Origin: Toxotes chatareus
Taxonomy: Eukaryota > Chordata > Actinopteri > Toxotidae
Assembly: GCA_016801885.1 (NCBI GenBank)
Contig: JAFBJY010001369.1
Span: 90,401-154,400, forward strand
Direction of reading: 5' to 3'
DNA length: 64,000 bases
Below the pieces are notes generated by a model that had not been told where the DNA came from, searched no databases, and worked only from the letters and a program-made list of their open reading frames with translations. The position numbers were made by a program, and so were the translations under genes. This document shows positions 34,046 through 44,759 of this stretch, one piece after another. The stretch's first letter is position 1, and every line of letters begins with the position of its first letter.

Positions 34046-35957
34046 ATATGTTCCAAGTATTCTACATCATAAAACTTATATCATTAATGAGTAAACAACT
34101 CACCCTGATTGCGAAGCTCTTTTTTTTATGCCTGGGCTTTCGACACATCGTCTGTGGTCATGCCCAGGAAGACGCACTTTCTGTGGCCCGTTGAGGCAGC
34201 CATAACCCCCACCAACAGACCAACAGCTTGGGCCAGGTAGCGCATGTTGGTGGGGTCTGTCCTGAGGTCACGGATGGCAAGCTCAAGGCCGATTTCTGCC
34301 AGCTTTATGAATGACAGAATGTCCTTGCTTGCCATCAGTTTCGCTGTAGAAAAACCAGGATAAGTTACAGTCACATCAGAGTTATAGAGAATCAACCATT
34401 TTAACTTCTTTGCATTGAAACAAACCTTTCTTTTTTCTTTTATATTCCAATCTCTGCAGGACGATTTGTGCGCCTAACCCCTTTTTCCACGCAGCCAACT
34501 TGTCCAAAATGTACGTGATGGTTTTAATTGTCATCCGTACTTTGGGTACATTAGCCAGCCTTATGAACTTCAGGAACGTCTCTATGTCTATAAGGACATG
34601 TTTCTGGCTCGTGGGCTTCAGTGTGGAACTGAGTTGATTGAGGTACCTGATGACCAAATAATGGAATTGATGAGCATTGTAAACATCGTGATGAGTGTTA
34701 CGACTTGGATTTGGAGAAGACAAAGCAGAGCTACATACCCATTCAGTTTTACCATGTCGTTTAAAAACAACAGGGTCATATTTATGTCAGTGCCCCTTCC
34801 TGACATATAGAGGAGGAACTTTTTGACATAAGCTTTCCTCTGCTTAATGTTCCTCAGTGCCTTTGGTGATGCTTTGGGCCCTAAGAGGTTTGCTTCAAAT
34901 AAGTCCAACAGTTGGTCTAAAAGAAAATGGTACTGTCTTAACACAAGAGTGGGATGTTTATAGTCTCCTTGTAAACAGCAGTAATACTCACCTAGGTTGG
35001 GAGTGAGGCTCCCACGTCTAGTGGCCGGAACAGCCACGGCACCCTCCCTGCGGGTGTGAGGAGCAGAGGACGGAGGAGAGGACGGAGCAGAGGATGGAGC
35101 AGGGGACGGAGCAGGGCATGTACTTGCCACAGGCTGTGGCAAGGTTGAGGTAGGGGAAGAGCAGGGACTGCTGGCTGTGGAGGCAGAAGGTGTGGCAGGC
35201 TGTACAGCACAGAGTTGCTGTGTGACATTCTGAAGGTGGTCCACCTCCTCCAGCAGCTTTGTAAGCCTGTCTTTGATGGCCTGCAACCCATTGACCACGT
35301 AGGTCAGGGTCTGTGCAGGCAGTTGTGGTGGAGGTGGAGATTGGGGTGCAGGGATTGTTGACCCCGGAGTCCCCGGGGGTTGTGTGGGTGGAGCTGGGGG
35401 TGGTGGTGTTGGCGGTGGTGGTGGTAGTGTTTGCGGTGGTGGTGGTGGGGGTGTTTGCGGTGGTGGTGGTGGTGGTGTTTGCAGCGGTGGTGGTCGGGTT
35501 AGGGCCCGGAGCCTTTCTTTAATGGCCGCTTTTTTGGCCTTCAGCATCAGACTGGTCATGCGCTATCCCTGTGGGAAGAGAATGAAATGATTGAACGAAA
35601 AAGGAAACAAGAATCTGGGTTATGTTTTCCGTGAATTTGTCGTGTAAAGTGTATCATACCGGGATTCTCCCATGGGTGGAGATGAGGTGCTTGTCCAGCC
35701 TGGCGTAGTCCTTGTTAGACCCGCACTCTTTTATGGGGCACCTCAGTCTCCCAGCATACCAGCAGATTTTTTTTTACTTATGACGAGACGCCTCTTTTGG
35801 TCGTCTTTCATATCGTGTTTGTCCCGCAAATGGCGGGACAGGGAGGCATAACGTAACGTCCGCCGCACTTGGGCACTTGGTTTTTGCCTAGGGTACAGGA
35901 AGGCATGGCAATGTAAAATGTTTGAAATTTTTTATCAATGTCCACAAAACATTGATT

Positions 35958-36256
35958 TTCAGGTAAGTCTACATCCAGGAAGAGCATGTCTAAATCCAGG
36001 ATAATGACCTTATAAATCTACATGAAATAACATGTCAGGTAAGTCGACATCCGGGAACAGCACGTCCACATCCAGGAAAATGACCTTATACTTCTACATG
36101 AAAGAAAATGTCAGGTAAGTCGACATCCAGGAAGAGCACGTCTACATCCAGGAAAATGACCTTGTACATCTACATGAAAGAAAATGTCAGGTAAGTCGAC
36201 ATCCAGGAAGAGCATGTCTACATCCAGGAAAATGACCTTATACATCTACATGAAAA
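35958..36256. repeat. 76-bp minisatellite of recombinase copy 2
   Basis: Four units of about 76 bp, each starting TCAGGTAAGTCGACATCC and ending CTACATGAAAGAAAATG. It corresponds to 23236-23520 but has more complete units. Directly after it, about 100 bp holding the TATA box and start exon of copy 1 are missing. Confidence 0.9.
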
Positions 36257-37680
36257 ACCCATTTGGAACCAGGTGACACCAAGTTATTTTTCCGTAAAAT
36301 TACCGACCGATTCCAGGAATTCGACCTGATAACATAAAAGCTTTCGGAAACGGATGTACATTGGTAAAGAGACACAGACACATACCCAGGAGAGTTACGG
36401 ACGTGGCGGGGGGCGTTTTAGAGAGAACAGTGGGTAAGTTCAAGTTCCGGAAGTACCACCGGGCTGTATTGTGGAATTCCAACTTTACGACACGTGGTCT
36501 CGCCCAAAGGAATTTTTGGTGTGAAAATGATTACACGGTCTCTTGCTGCCATCTAGTGGACACAACAAAGAAGTGCAAAAGTCCAGTTTTTTTAAAAAAA
36601 AAAAGGGTTTATTAGTTGAAAAAGCCAAATATAACGACATCAAACGCTTTGATAATTACGCAGGAAGTGTGAAATATTTATTTTTGCCGTTTTCAGCCAT
36701 CTAAACTGTATAATGTAGAAGTTATAAGGGTGTTAGTAAAATTCCATATAAGCGACGCCCCAACTCCAAAAATTCTACCGGATTTTTTACTAACCCCGAG
36801 CTAACGGATCATAATTAAGGGTTAAGGGTTATGCAATCGACGCACAAATTGCAGAACAACGTCGCTATTGTGGACCGGATTTCAATGGTTGTGTATGGGG
36901 AGGCCGAACGCTGTTAAAAATTTATCTTTTTTTGTACATTTTTACAGGCTCTGAAAATTTTTGATGAAATATACTAAACGGCCACCAGGGGTCGCTGTCT
37001 CTCTATTGTCGAATTCCAGGAATTATACCTTGTCCAAATTCCATGGCAGAAATGTGACCCAGGAAGTTGCCTAATGGGGGGGTAAGTTAAGGGTGAACGG
37101 TGGGTAAGTTCATGTTCCTGGAATTGGACTCGCGCATCTTGGTAAGTACCTCAGACACATGCCCAGGACAGTTGCCTGAGAGAGGTGTAAAGTTAAGGGT
37201 GAATGCTGGTTAAGTAATGGACTTCACGCTCCATTCAAACTCCAAATCGAATGGGGCAGTGGTAAAGTTTCAGTAGAGCTTCACATTCTCTCAATCAGCC
37301 GTCTCCAAAATCCTGTTGGTTCTGGTATGGATCTCCAGTATATTAGCTGTTAGCACCATGTTAAAAAGTTGGAAGGCAAGCTGGTACATGGTAGTGTCTG
37401 TCTCGCAGCCAGAGTTGCTTCTTCTTATATACTTCTTGGTCAGAAAAGGCCACGCCCGCAAGTAATTTCAAGAGCCAATAGAAATGCTTGGTTTGACTGT
37501 TGAAATTGTGGAATTCCATGTTCCAAGTATCAAGCGCTTCACAGTAGGGTGTGGCACCAGGTAGAATTCCTGGATTTTTGCTTTGTTGGGTGCGCTTTCC
37601 CCTTTTGTTGAACAGGAGGTTTATGATATGGAGTTTAAAGCGATTGGCTGTTGCGTGGTGATGTCATTGGATCCATACCC
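36257..37680. other. Upstream flank of recombinase copy 2
   Basis: 36260-36815 matches the copy 1 flank. Farther out are repeated GAATTCC/GGAATTC words, one and a half units of the 100-bp module (37078-37215), and CCAGGAATTATACC-type words. No coding gene seen. Confidence 0.6.
37078..37215. repeat. Dispersed 100-bp module, 37-kb site
   Basis: GGGTAAGTTCATGTTCCTGG, AATTGGACTCGCGCATC, TTGGTAAGTACCTCAGACAC, ATGCCCAGGACAGTTGCCTG, and the start of a second unit. Confidence 0.8.
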
Positions 37681-37688
37681 TATAAATA
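37681..37688 (+). promoter_or_regulatory. TATA box of a possible plus-strand gene
   Basis: TATAAATA, about 25-30 bases before the sequence TCATTCATTCATTAAGGAG; faces away from recombinase copy 2. Confidence 0.4.
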
Positions 37689-37705
37689 CACATGTTTCCC
37701 GCAGA

Positions 37706-38743
37706 TGATTCATTCATTCATTAAGGAGACTGTGGGGCATGACTCGGAACTTTTGAGATGATTTAGTTGGAGACTCAGTGCGGCCAGAGGCGACTGCAGC
37801 ACGGGAAAAAGAAGCGCAAGGTAAATTCCTGGAAGTTTACTTCGCCTTTGTGTAAAAGGGTTGGCTTGTCCACCATAGGCCCGTGGCTATATGTTCTAAG
37901 TGTTAAGTCTGAGAGGGCATGCTTTCCAGTTGGTTATGGCAAGCACATTGGAGGAACCAGGGTGATATCCAGAAAGTCCATGTCGATATTGTGGAAGTGA
38001 TGATCCATATCCATGTTTTATATTTTGTATGTTGTTGTTGTTTTTTTTGTTTTATAGTTGAACTTCACTGACAGTGATTACGAGGAAGAAATCCTGGAAC
38101 AACGTCTCTTGTTCATAACACAGGATGTCCTCCCCGGATATTGAGCGTGGTGAGTAGAATTCCTGGAAGTGCTTTATACAGTGTAATATAGGGAAATGCA
38201 ATACTTCTTAATTCCAAAAAATATAACATAGTGTTTCCTTAGGCTGGTGATACCACCACCACCACTCCCACCACTCCCCAGTCTAGGAATAGGAAGAAGA
38301 AGAAGAAACAGAAGGACAAACTCCAAAAGGTCAACCAGTCTGAGAAGAATGTGGGAAATGGACCGAAAGTTCCAAAGGAAAAGTGGAAAAATACACATGG
38401 ACTTCAGGCGGGAAGAAAAAATAGACTTTCTAACAAACAACCACCACTTCCCAATAGAATCAACACTCATGTAAGTAGAGATGGGAGAACGGAAACAGCA
38501 TATAAACTCTCTTAATAGATATAAAAGTGGTAACCTTCTCACATTTTCATGTCTTCAGAATTCGATTTAAGCGCACTCAACTTTACACCAGAATTTCTCA
38601 CTATACTCAGACTTGTTTTCCAAAAGGACATCCAGAAAAAACTCATCACGAAGAGCAGAATCAAACATGTCCTGGATAGAAACCCAGCAGTCCTACGGAT
38701 ATGTAGCAGGACGAAAGTATCTGTTGAAAATGTTCGAAACTGA
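37706..38743 (+). pseudogene. Possible four-exon gene divergent from recombinase copy 2
   Basis: Exon-like blocks with good borders: up to 37820 (donor GTAAAT), 38058-38149 (LNFTDSDYEEEILEQ, acidic), 38243-38470 (threonine/lysine-rich, donor GTAAGT) and 38559-38743 (FDLSALNFTPEFLTILRL, then FQKDIQKKLITKSRIKHVLD). The last exon ends in a stop and looks like a helical segment similar in feel to the C-terminal part of fish recombinase-like genes, which is a weak impression. I could not join all exons in one open frame, so it is either decayed or mis-modelled. Confidence 0.4.
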
Positions 38744-38924
38744 ATTCGCATGATGATAAGACAGGAGTAATGTTTGTATTTGGAAATGTACATCCAAAAT
38801 AAAAGTCATTTGGTAATTACAGAGACTCAGTGTCTTTTTCCAGGTTTTTACATCATACATCATAAGACTTCCAAGGAGCAAGTCACATCCCCCCAAAAAA
38901 TCTACCCCAAACTGCTGCTTGACA

Positions 38925-39012
38925 GAGGGCAAAGGTTAGGAGAGAATGGGCGGTAGGTTCATGTTCCTGGAATTGCATCTCCATGGGGTACCTACCAAAG
39001 ACACATGCCCAT
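38925..39012. repeat. Single unit of the dispersed 100-bp module
   Basis: CAGAGGGCAAAGGTTAGG, then GGTTCATGTTCCTGGAATTG, CATCTCCATGGGGTACCTAC and CAAAGACACATGCCCATC. Confidence 0.75.
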
Positions 39013-39458
39013 CAGAGACCAGCAAACACTTTGTGTTGCTTCCTCCTCCCATTCCCCTCCTCTTCACTGGCTTCACTTCACTCCATGTGACAAATCATGG
39101 TTGTGTTTCTGAAAGAAATGAGTTGGACTTGTCCACATTAGTCCTGCTGTCAGTCCTGAACCCTGAAACGCTCCTTTAGTAGCAACATACACACAGAGAC
39201 AGAGACAGAGGACTCACACACAGACACAGTCTCTTCCTCTCTGGATAACAGTTCCGGTAGGGGTCGCTAATGTCCGTGTGAAAGCAGCAGAAGAAGCAGC
39301 GACAGAGTCTTCAGCTCTTGTGTTCATCAGCAGCGTTCACACTGGGATTTCTTCCTCCGCTCGGCTTCATCTGCAGCGCTTTCTCTTGTGGAAATGAACC
39401 ACTGGACACAGAGCTTCATCGGGAAGAGCGGAGCTTTTGCAGCTGATTAAAGGACACC

Positions 39459-39659
39459 ATGCTTTACTTCTGGATACACACCGTGTGGATCCCCGCCGTC
39501 GCTTTCCTCTTTGGATTTCAAGGCAAAGGATCGTTTCACTCTTTTCATTTCATGTTCTGGCGTTTTCCACTAGGAAACACCGGAGCTGAGAGGGAAATTC
39601 CAGCTACCGTGGATGTTTATTGTGCGTGTGTCCGTCTGATGCTGACTCGAGTTGTGTAG
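39459..39659 (+). CDS. Possible signal-peptide exon of a host gene
   Basis: The frame begins MLYFWIHTVWIPAVAFLFGF, a hydrophobic run like a signal peptide, after a GC-richer leader with CACCATG at the start codon. After GFQG the sequence loses protein-like character, so the exon may end nearby, though no clear GT donor is seen there. No family can be assigned. Confidence 0.3.
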   Translation: MLYFWIHTVWIPAVAFLFGFQGKGSFHSFHFMFWRFPLGNTGAEREIPATVDVYCACVRLMLTRVV

Positions 39660-40416
39660 GTCTGTGAAGTGACGTCCCTTCCTGAAAACACCTGACATGA
39701 CAGAGAGGTCTGCGCTCCTCACGGCGAAGCCTCTGACTTTCTGCTGCTTCCTGTTACAGCAGAGCTCTGTTTGCTCTAAATGAAGTTAGTGATGAGTGGA
39801 GCTGAGCCGAGCTGACAGCAGTCTTATTGTACAGTAGCAGTGTGTGACACAGAGAGCAGAGCAGCCTCAGAGGCTGATGGTACAGCTGACAGATGGATCA
39901 ACACAGTGAACAAAACATACAGGTGTACAATGACAGTGTTGTGGTAAAGCTGAGTTACAATCCAATATCATAATACAGAGAGGGAATATATACTTCATTA
40001 AAATGAGCAGTGAAAGAGCACAGACGAGTCACATCAATTCACTGAACTCCTCCTGTCACAGTCACAGAATAATGATCACATTACTATAGAAACTTCTGGA
40101 TAAATGATGGAACAGTTCCTCATTTTCTCCAACCACAAAGAAAATTTGTTTTTCTTTGAATCATGAAAATCATTAAAAGAAGTTTTGTGAGAAAAAAAAG
40201 GCAAAATGACAGAAGAAATTTTCTCCTCTCTCTTCAAAAACTTTCAGGAGTCATCATGAAGAAATAAAGTACATCATTGTGTGGTGAATGGTGAACTGGA
40301 AACACAGAGCCTGGAAATGACAGAGTCAAACTGGCTCTTGTGGTGTAATTGTGGTCATAATAATAAAATTCTACAGCTGCTGCAGTGAGAACTTTTCCTT
40401 CATCCTTGTTTTCCCA

Positions 40417-40456
<40 letters not shown>
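40417..40456. repeat. (CA)n microsatellite
   Basis: About 20 CA units. Confidence 0.95.
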
Positions 40457-40457
<1 letters not shown>

Positions 40458-41784
40458 ATCATGGAGAATATAGGACTTACAGCAAATCAGAATCTGTATT
40501 GATAATTCTTCATTGTTTACCTGATGCTGCTCTGACATCAACTATAACTACTTGCAGTGTTAGTGCAAGTGTTAGTGCATCTTAAAATAAGGGTTAGTCG
40601 ACACATTAAGGTCTCATCTATCTGCACAAACAAACTCTCTTGTGTTAGTGCTTCAGGACTGTGCAGAAGACAAGGAAACAGAAGAAAGGAAACATTTCAA
40701 AGAATGAATGCACCATTTCCTCATATGAAATAGTTTCACTGCTTAATAATTAAGATCCTTCAACAATTAGGACTTAATACAATCCTGTAGATGAGCTGCA
40801 TGGAGCAGAAAACAAGAATCAGAGCTGAGAGTCTAAAGTGGCAGAGTTAAACTTCCAAACTTATTCTGTCCTCACAGTCATCAACAGTTTTCCTCCTACA
40901 CTCAAAACACTGCAAATGAACACTCATCCAAATGCATCACATGCCACCTCAAACACATCAACATATTTTAGATTCCAGTTTCAGGACGAAGGTTTTCAAG
41001 ACAGGAAGAATTCTCAGCAGCCTAAATTTACTCCACAGTGAGGAAATCACTGATTGTTTTACTGTCCCTTAACCAAAGAGGGTAAACATGAACACAGCCT
41101 GAAACACTTCATGCAAGAGCTGATCTAGCTTTAAGTCCTACGACTCATTCTGGAGATTTACTACAGGACATAATTGTATTGCACTGGAAATGAACTAAAA
41201 ATCAAGGCTCAAAGCCAAAAGGAGATTTAAACCTAGTGTTCAGTATAAGACACAAGTGGACTCAGTGATAGGTAAATGTAAGAAGGCTGAAACTTTAAAG
41301 CACAATAATAAGTAGATGATTGTAGAAGTGGAAACAGTGTGTGCTGGTTAGTTTGCATTGGACTGGGAGATTATTTCTCCTGAGTCTTAAACTGTGCTTC
41401 TTTGTTGGGCCAAATCTTGAGAGATGATGAAAATGATTCACAGATTGGAAATAAGAAGATTTTACCAACACATCAAACTGTTTCCTGTTCACAGCACTTA
41501 AAGTGAAGTCCTCCATCAAGTATCATCATACATCACAGACCTGACCTACAGTACATTGACGTAACTTCTGGCCTAAATTCTTGGTACCTTTTATCCAATT
41601 TGACTTGAAAATTAAAAATATTGACCGGAATTTTTTTAAACTATTGAATTCCAAATAAAGATAATTGATTTTAAACTTAACAAAAATCAGTCGGGGGCCT
41701 GCCCCAGTAGGCCTGCCTCGACAAAAAGGAAAATAACTAACAGAAATGGAGTAGAAAAGACTTTCTTCCTTCTAATTTTCCTCT

Positions 41785-42435
41785 TTGAGCACCTACCTGA
41801 ATAGATCCACGAACACCTGTATTCTCCAACGCAATCCGGAACCAGCAGAGAACCCCGTCCGGGGGGAAGATTCAACTTCGGACCCTGGAGATACAGGACT
41901 CACAGGTAGGCCCCCACTGACCAAAGTATTCTTTTTACAGGACCAAGATGACCCACTCCAGCCTAAGGAGGAGACTACAACAACACAAAACAGGAACAGA
42001 AATAGAGACAGAAATCAACAAACACGAAATAGAGGTATAACAAATAATAGAGGAAGAGAACAAATAGAAAATAATTTTCAAAATCCCTATGTAGCACCAG
42101 ATAGTTTTACCAGGCAATTGGCCAAAAATTACTTCAAACTAATCCAGGCCGTACACCACAAGAATGTCATTGACAGAGCCATTACTAACCAAGCTCCACC
42201 TAAGGGGATGATGAGGCATATGAACAAACTCACGATGTTCATTAAACCCTCCTCTCCCACTGAACAGGTTAGGTCGGCCATTAAAGAGAATACACAACAG
42301 TGGATGGATAATAACCTCTCCATCCTCCAAGAACATTACTTTAAAATTATAATGGAATACAATCACTTACCTTTTAATGAGGTAGCATTTCAGATTGCAA
42401 TAGGCTGGGCCAAAAAAGATATAACACCAGATTGA
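41785..42435 (+). CDS. Retroelement-type ORF, helical RNA-binding-like protein
   Basis: The 216-residue frame has a polar, arginine/asparagine-rich middle (TQNRNRNRDRNQQTRNRG) and a conserved-looking helical C-terminal half: FTRQLAKNYFKLIQAVHHKN, GMMRHMNKLTMFIKPSSP, MDNNLSILQEHYFKIIMEY and AFQIAIGWAKKDI. I have the impression of uncharacterised fish proteins next to a second ORF with a GD(S/L)N motif, as here. Likely the first ORF of a retroelement; class not determined. Confidence 0.55.
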   Translation: MSTYLNRSTNTCILQRNPEPAENPVRGEDSTSDPGDTGLTGRPPLTKVFFLQDQDDPLQPKEETTTTQNRNRNRDRNQQTRNRGITNNRGREQIENNFQNPYVAPDSFTRQLAKNYFKLIQAVHHKNVIDRAITNQAPPKGMMRHMNKLTMFIKPSSPTEQVRSAIKENTQQWMDNNLSILQEHYFKIIMEYNHLPFNEVAFQIAIGWAKKDITPD

Positions 42436-42472
42436 CCCAGCCTACAATTGAAGCTACTCGTTCTCTATTAGA

Positions 42473-43756
42473 GTGTCACTCGGAGCTCTCCCACGTCTCC
42501 GATTCATTGCCTCCGTCTCTGATGGGATCTCCGGAGATTCCCAATCCAGCCCGGACATGGAAGATAGGGAAGAATTCCCACCGTTGCCCGAACCACAGGG
42601 GGCGCTCTCACTCCAGCCCGATGGCATGGATGAGCAAGTAAGAAATAGAGAAACACCAGTGGTAATACAACAACCAGGTGAGAACGCACCACCTAGAAAG
42701 TTAATACAGAGCGGTGTCAGAAACTCCCAATCAACACCTGTGGGAGAAGTAATTGAGGAAATCATCCCAACAACTAAACTGGGATACATTCCTCCCCCAC
42801 TCACCCTTTCGCCCATTGTGTGTCTCCCTACGGGGGAAACAATTCAAAATCCCCCACCTACACAAGCTCCCCCAGCCACCTGGGGAACGGCCGTTCAACG
42901 CCCCCCACGGCACGGATGGGGTAGGGAACGCAGATCACCGTCAGCCTCATCGGAAGATGACTTTACCCCACACAACAAGATCAAGAGACCCTGCATAGAA
43001 AGAAGAAATAGGAGAGAGGGTCACCTCCACACAATAACTACAAAATTTCAACAGAAATCAAAAGAAACAAGGGTAGGAAAATCCTATCAAGAAGCTAGAG
43101 TTCCCTATTCAAACGTGGCAGTAAGAGAGGATAACCCTCAAATGCAAAATATCTCCCAGGACGATCGAGAAAACATTTTCCCTTCTAATGTCTCTTCAGG
43201 TGGTGTTACCGGGCCGAGGCAGCAGAAAAAAACTGACCCTATACGAGGGCCAAACCTGTCAAAAAGAGAAAAAACGGTGGGAGTGAATATGATGACACAG
43301 GGGTCACAAAAGTATACTCATACTGACCTGCATGGCAGAGTGACCCAGTCTGAACCCACCCAAAACAACTCGACGGGACCCTCGGTAGACGTTGCCTCGA
43401 CCTCGGGACACCACGTAAATGAGCCGATGACTGGGGCGACGAGTGCACTCACTATCGGCCGTTCGTCGGAGGCGTTTTGCCTCCCGTACCAACACAGGGC
43501 TAGGAAAGGGAAAAAAATCTCAGACTGGGAATTTAAAGGCAAAAAAACAATTTGGTTCCTAGGTGACTTGAACCTTAATCGTATACCACCGTACAATAAC
43601 AGAAATGTCCAGGTAGACAGCTATCCCGGAGCTACCTTCTATCACTTCCAACAGATTCTAGAAAAAACACCGCAACATCCCCTGGTTAAGCTGCTGGTAC
43701 TATCTTTGATTACTTACAAGTCCATTTTTATCCAACATTGGCTCAGACACACATGA
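42473..43756 (+). pseudogene. Second retroelement ORF with an SGNH-like start, truncated by the Polinton
   Basis: About 350 residues are low-complexity, polar and proline-rich. The end reads KKTIWFLGDLNLNRIPPYNN, then VQVDSYPGATFYHFQQIL and HPLVKLLVLSL, the pattern of an SGNH-hydrolase fold (block I GDxN, a middle glycine block and a VLSxG block). The next conserved block (expected GxNN) is replaced by unrelated residues and the Polinton end lies at 43754. So the domain is cut in two. Confidence 0.6.
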
Positions 43757-43990
43757 GAGAATAAGGGTATTTATGACCCCCTAATTTATGACCACCCCAA
43801 CGCCCACCACGTGGCGTAAGCCCCGCCCACTTGTGACATCACTTCTTAACTCCATCCACCGAACTCCCCACCGCTGTATGACATCACTTCCTAGACCCTC
43901 CCGCTGTATTCCCCCAACCCTTTTCTGACATCACTTCCTTCATCCTACCCCTTCATTGTTTTTCCATGCCATTCAAGACAACATGAAATA
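43754..43990 (+). repeat. Polinton left terminal inverted repeat
   Basis: Contains three TGACATCACTTCC/T words and CATTCAAGACAACATGAAATAA, matched in reverse complement by 52250-52525. Confidence 0.75.
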
Positions 43991-44007
43991 AATATAAATA
44001 AAATAGG

Positions 44008-44110
44008 GGTGTTTGATGTGAATATTTGGGTGTGCTTGATGTGAACATTTGGGTGTGCTTGATGTGAACATTTGGATGTGCTTGATGTGAACATTTGGGT
44101 GTGCTTGAGT
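44008..44110. repeat. 23-bp minisatellite inside the Polinton left end
   Basis: Four to five units of GGTGTGCTTGATGTGAACATTT with single-base changes. Confidence 0.92.
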
Positions 44111-44600
44111 TTCAGATCAAAGGGTCAATATGCAATGTTGTAGATTCTAAGGCGTCTCGTGACGAGGCATTTGTTGATTCGAGCGTGTCACAAAGGTGAG
44201 AAATAATCTCCTTCCTCCGTTTGCTATAACTCGCTTCCACCCCCCCCCTCCCCCCCCCCAATTTGCTTCCTATGCTCCTATCCCTGGGAAAACCCCTCCC
44301 CGCATCATCACACCTCTCCAGCAATTTTCTGCAGGACGATATAAATATATAAAAAAAGTGTTTATAAAAGTTCTGAAAACACAAACTTTCAAAGTTGCAA
44401 AATAAAATAAAATTGAGCAGTGACAAAAGTCCTTTTCCCGTTCTTCCATGGTCCTTACTCTCTGCAGAATGTCTGAAGGTCCGGATCTGCAGAAAGTATC
44501 ACACAGTTTCATATCAAAGGGTCAATATGCAATGTTGTAGACTCTAAGGTGTCTTATGACAAAGCATTTGTTGTTTAGGGTGCATCAAAGAAAAATAAAA
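44108..44600. repeat. Pair of about 80-bp direct repeats
   Basis: ATCAAAGGGTCAATATGCAA followed by TGTTGTAGATTCTAAGG at 44116-44185 recurs at 44512-44580 with a few changes. Between them are poly-C runs (44238-44262) and non-coding sequence. Confidence 0.85.
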
Positions 44601-44759
44601 ACAGAAAGGTATAAATGTGCAAGTGAGAAAGTAACATTGGTACATAGGGATCGGACTACACTGGCAAGATGACTCGTGGTAGGAATACAAATTTATCAGC
44701 TCGATCCTATGGCTTTTAAAAAATACAATAAAACAACTAAAACATTTTGTTTTTTCTTA

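Larger units (their letters stand above)
29145..35887 (-). pseudogene. Zinc-finger tyrosine-recombinase gene, copy 2 (eight exons, LINE in the last intron)
   Basis: Exons in transcript order, all with GT-AG borders: 35660-35887 (two C2H2 fingers), 34992-35568 (MTSLMLKAKK, proline-rich, coiled TKLLEEVDHLQ), 34739-34916, 34426-34646 (helical core-binding part), 34105-34343 (STGHRKCVFLGMTTDDV, box I arginine), 33439-33697 (VADHKTVETFGPA with a box-II-like lysine; TLQDLRTRNIN with the second arginine), 33127-33310 (MCHDPKTARKFYVV with the catalytic-type H and Y) and 29145-29628 (acidic tail ending DYDKVPDSETEDYL). Phases agree across junctions. The HxxR histidine is replaced by Q. Frameshifts occur in an A/T run (about 34120), a C run (about 29391) and the first finger exon; the start exon is missing. 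The encoded protein would cut and rejoin DNA if active; no name is assigned. It resembles multi-copy uncharacterised fish proteins and Crypton-like recombinases. Confidence 0.75.
39013..41500. other. Mostly non-coding stretch with a possible first exon
   Basis: The only suggestive frame is 39459-39659 (next entry). A CA microsatellite is at 40417-40456. Remaining open frames are short and show no domain; the region reads like intron sequence of a host gene whose other exons are not visible here. Confidence 0.35.

Noticed and set aside
35313..35590. Glycine/valine-rich plus-strand frames
   Set aside because: They are the antisense of the proline-rich exon of the recombinase gene and show no independent signal.
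44238..44262. Poly-C runs as a functional element
   Set aside because: Low-complexity tract with no other support; may be unreliable sequence.
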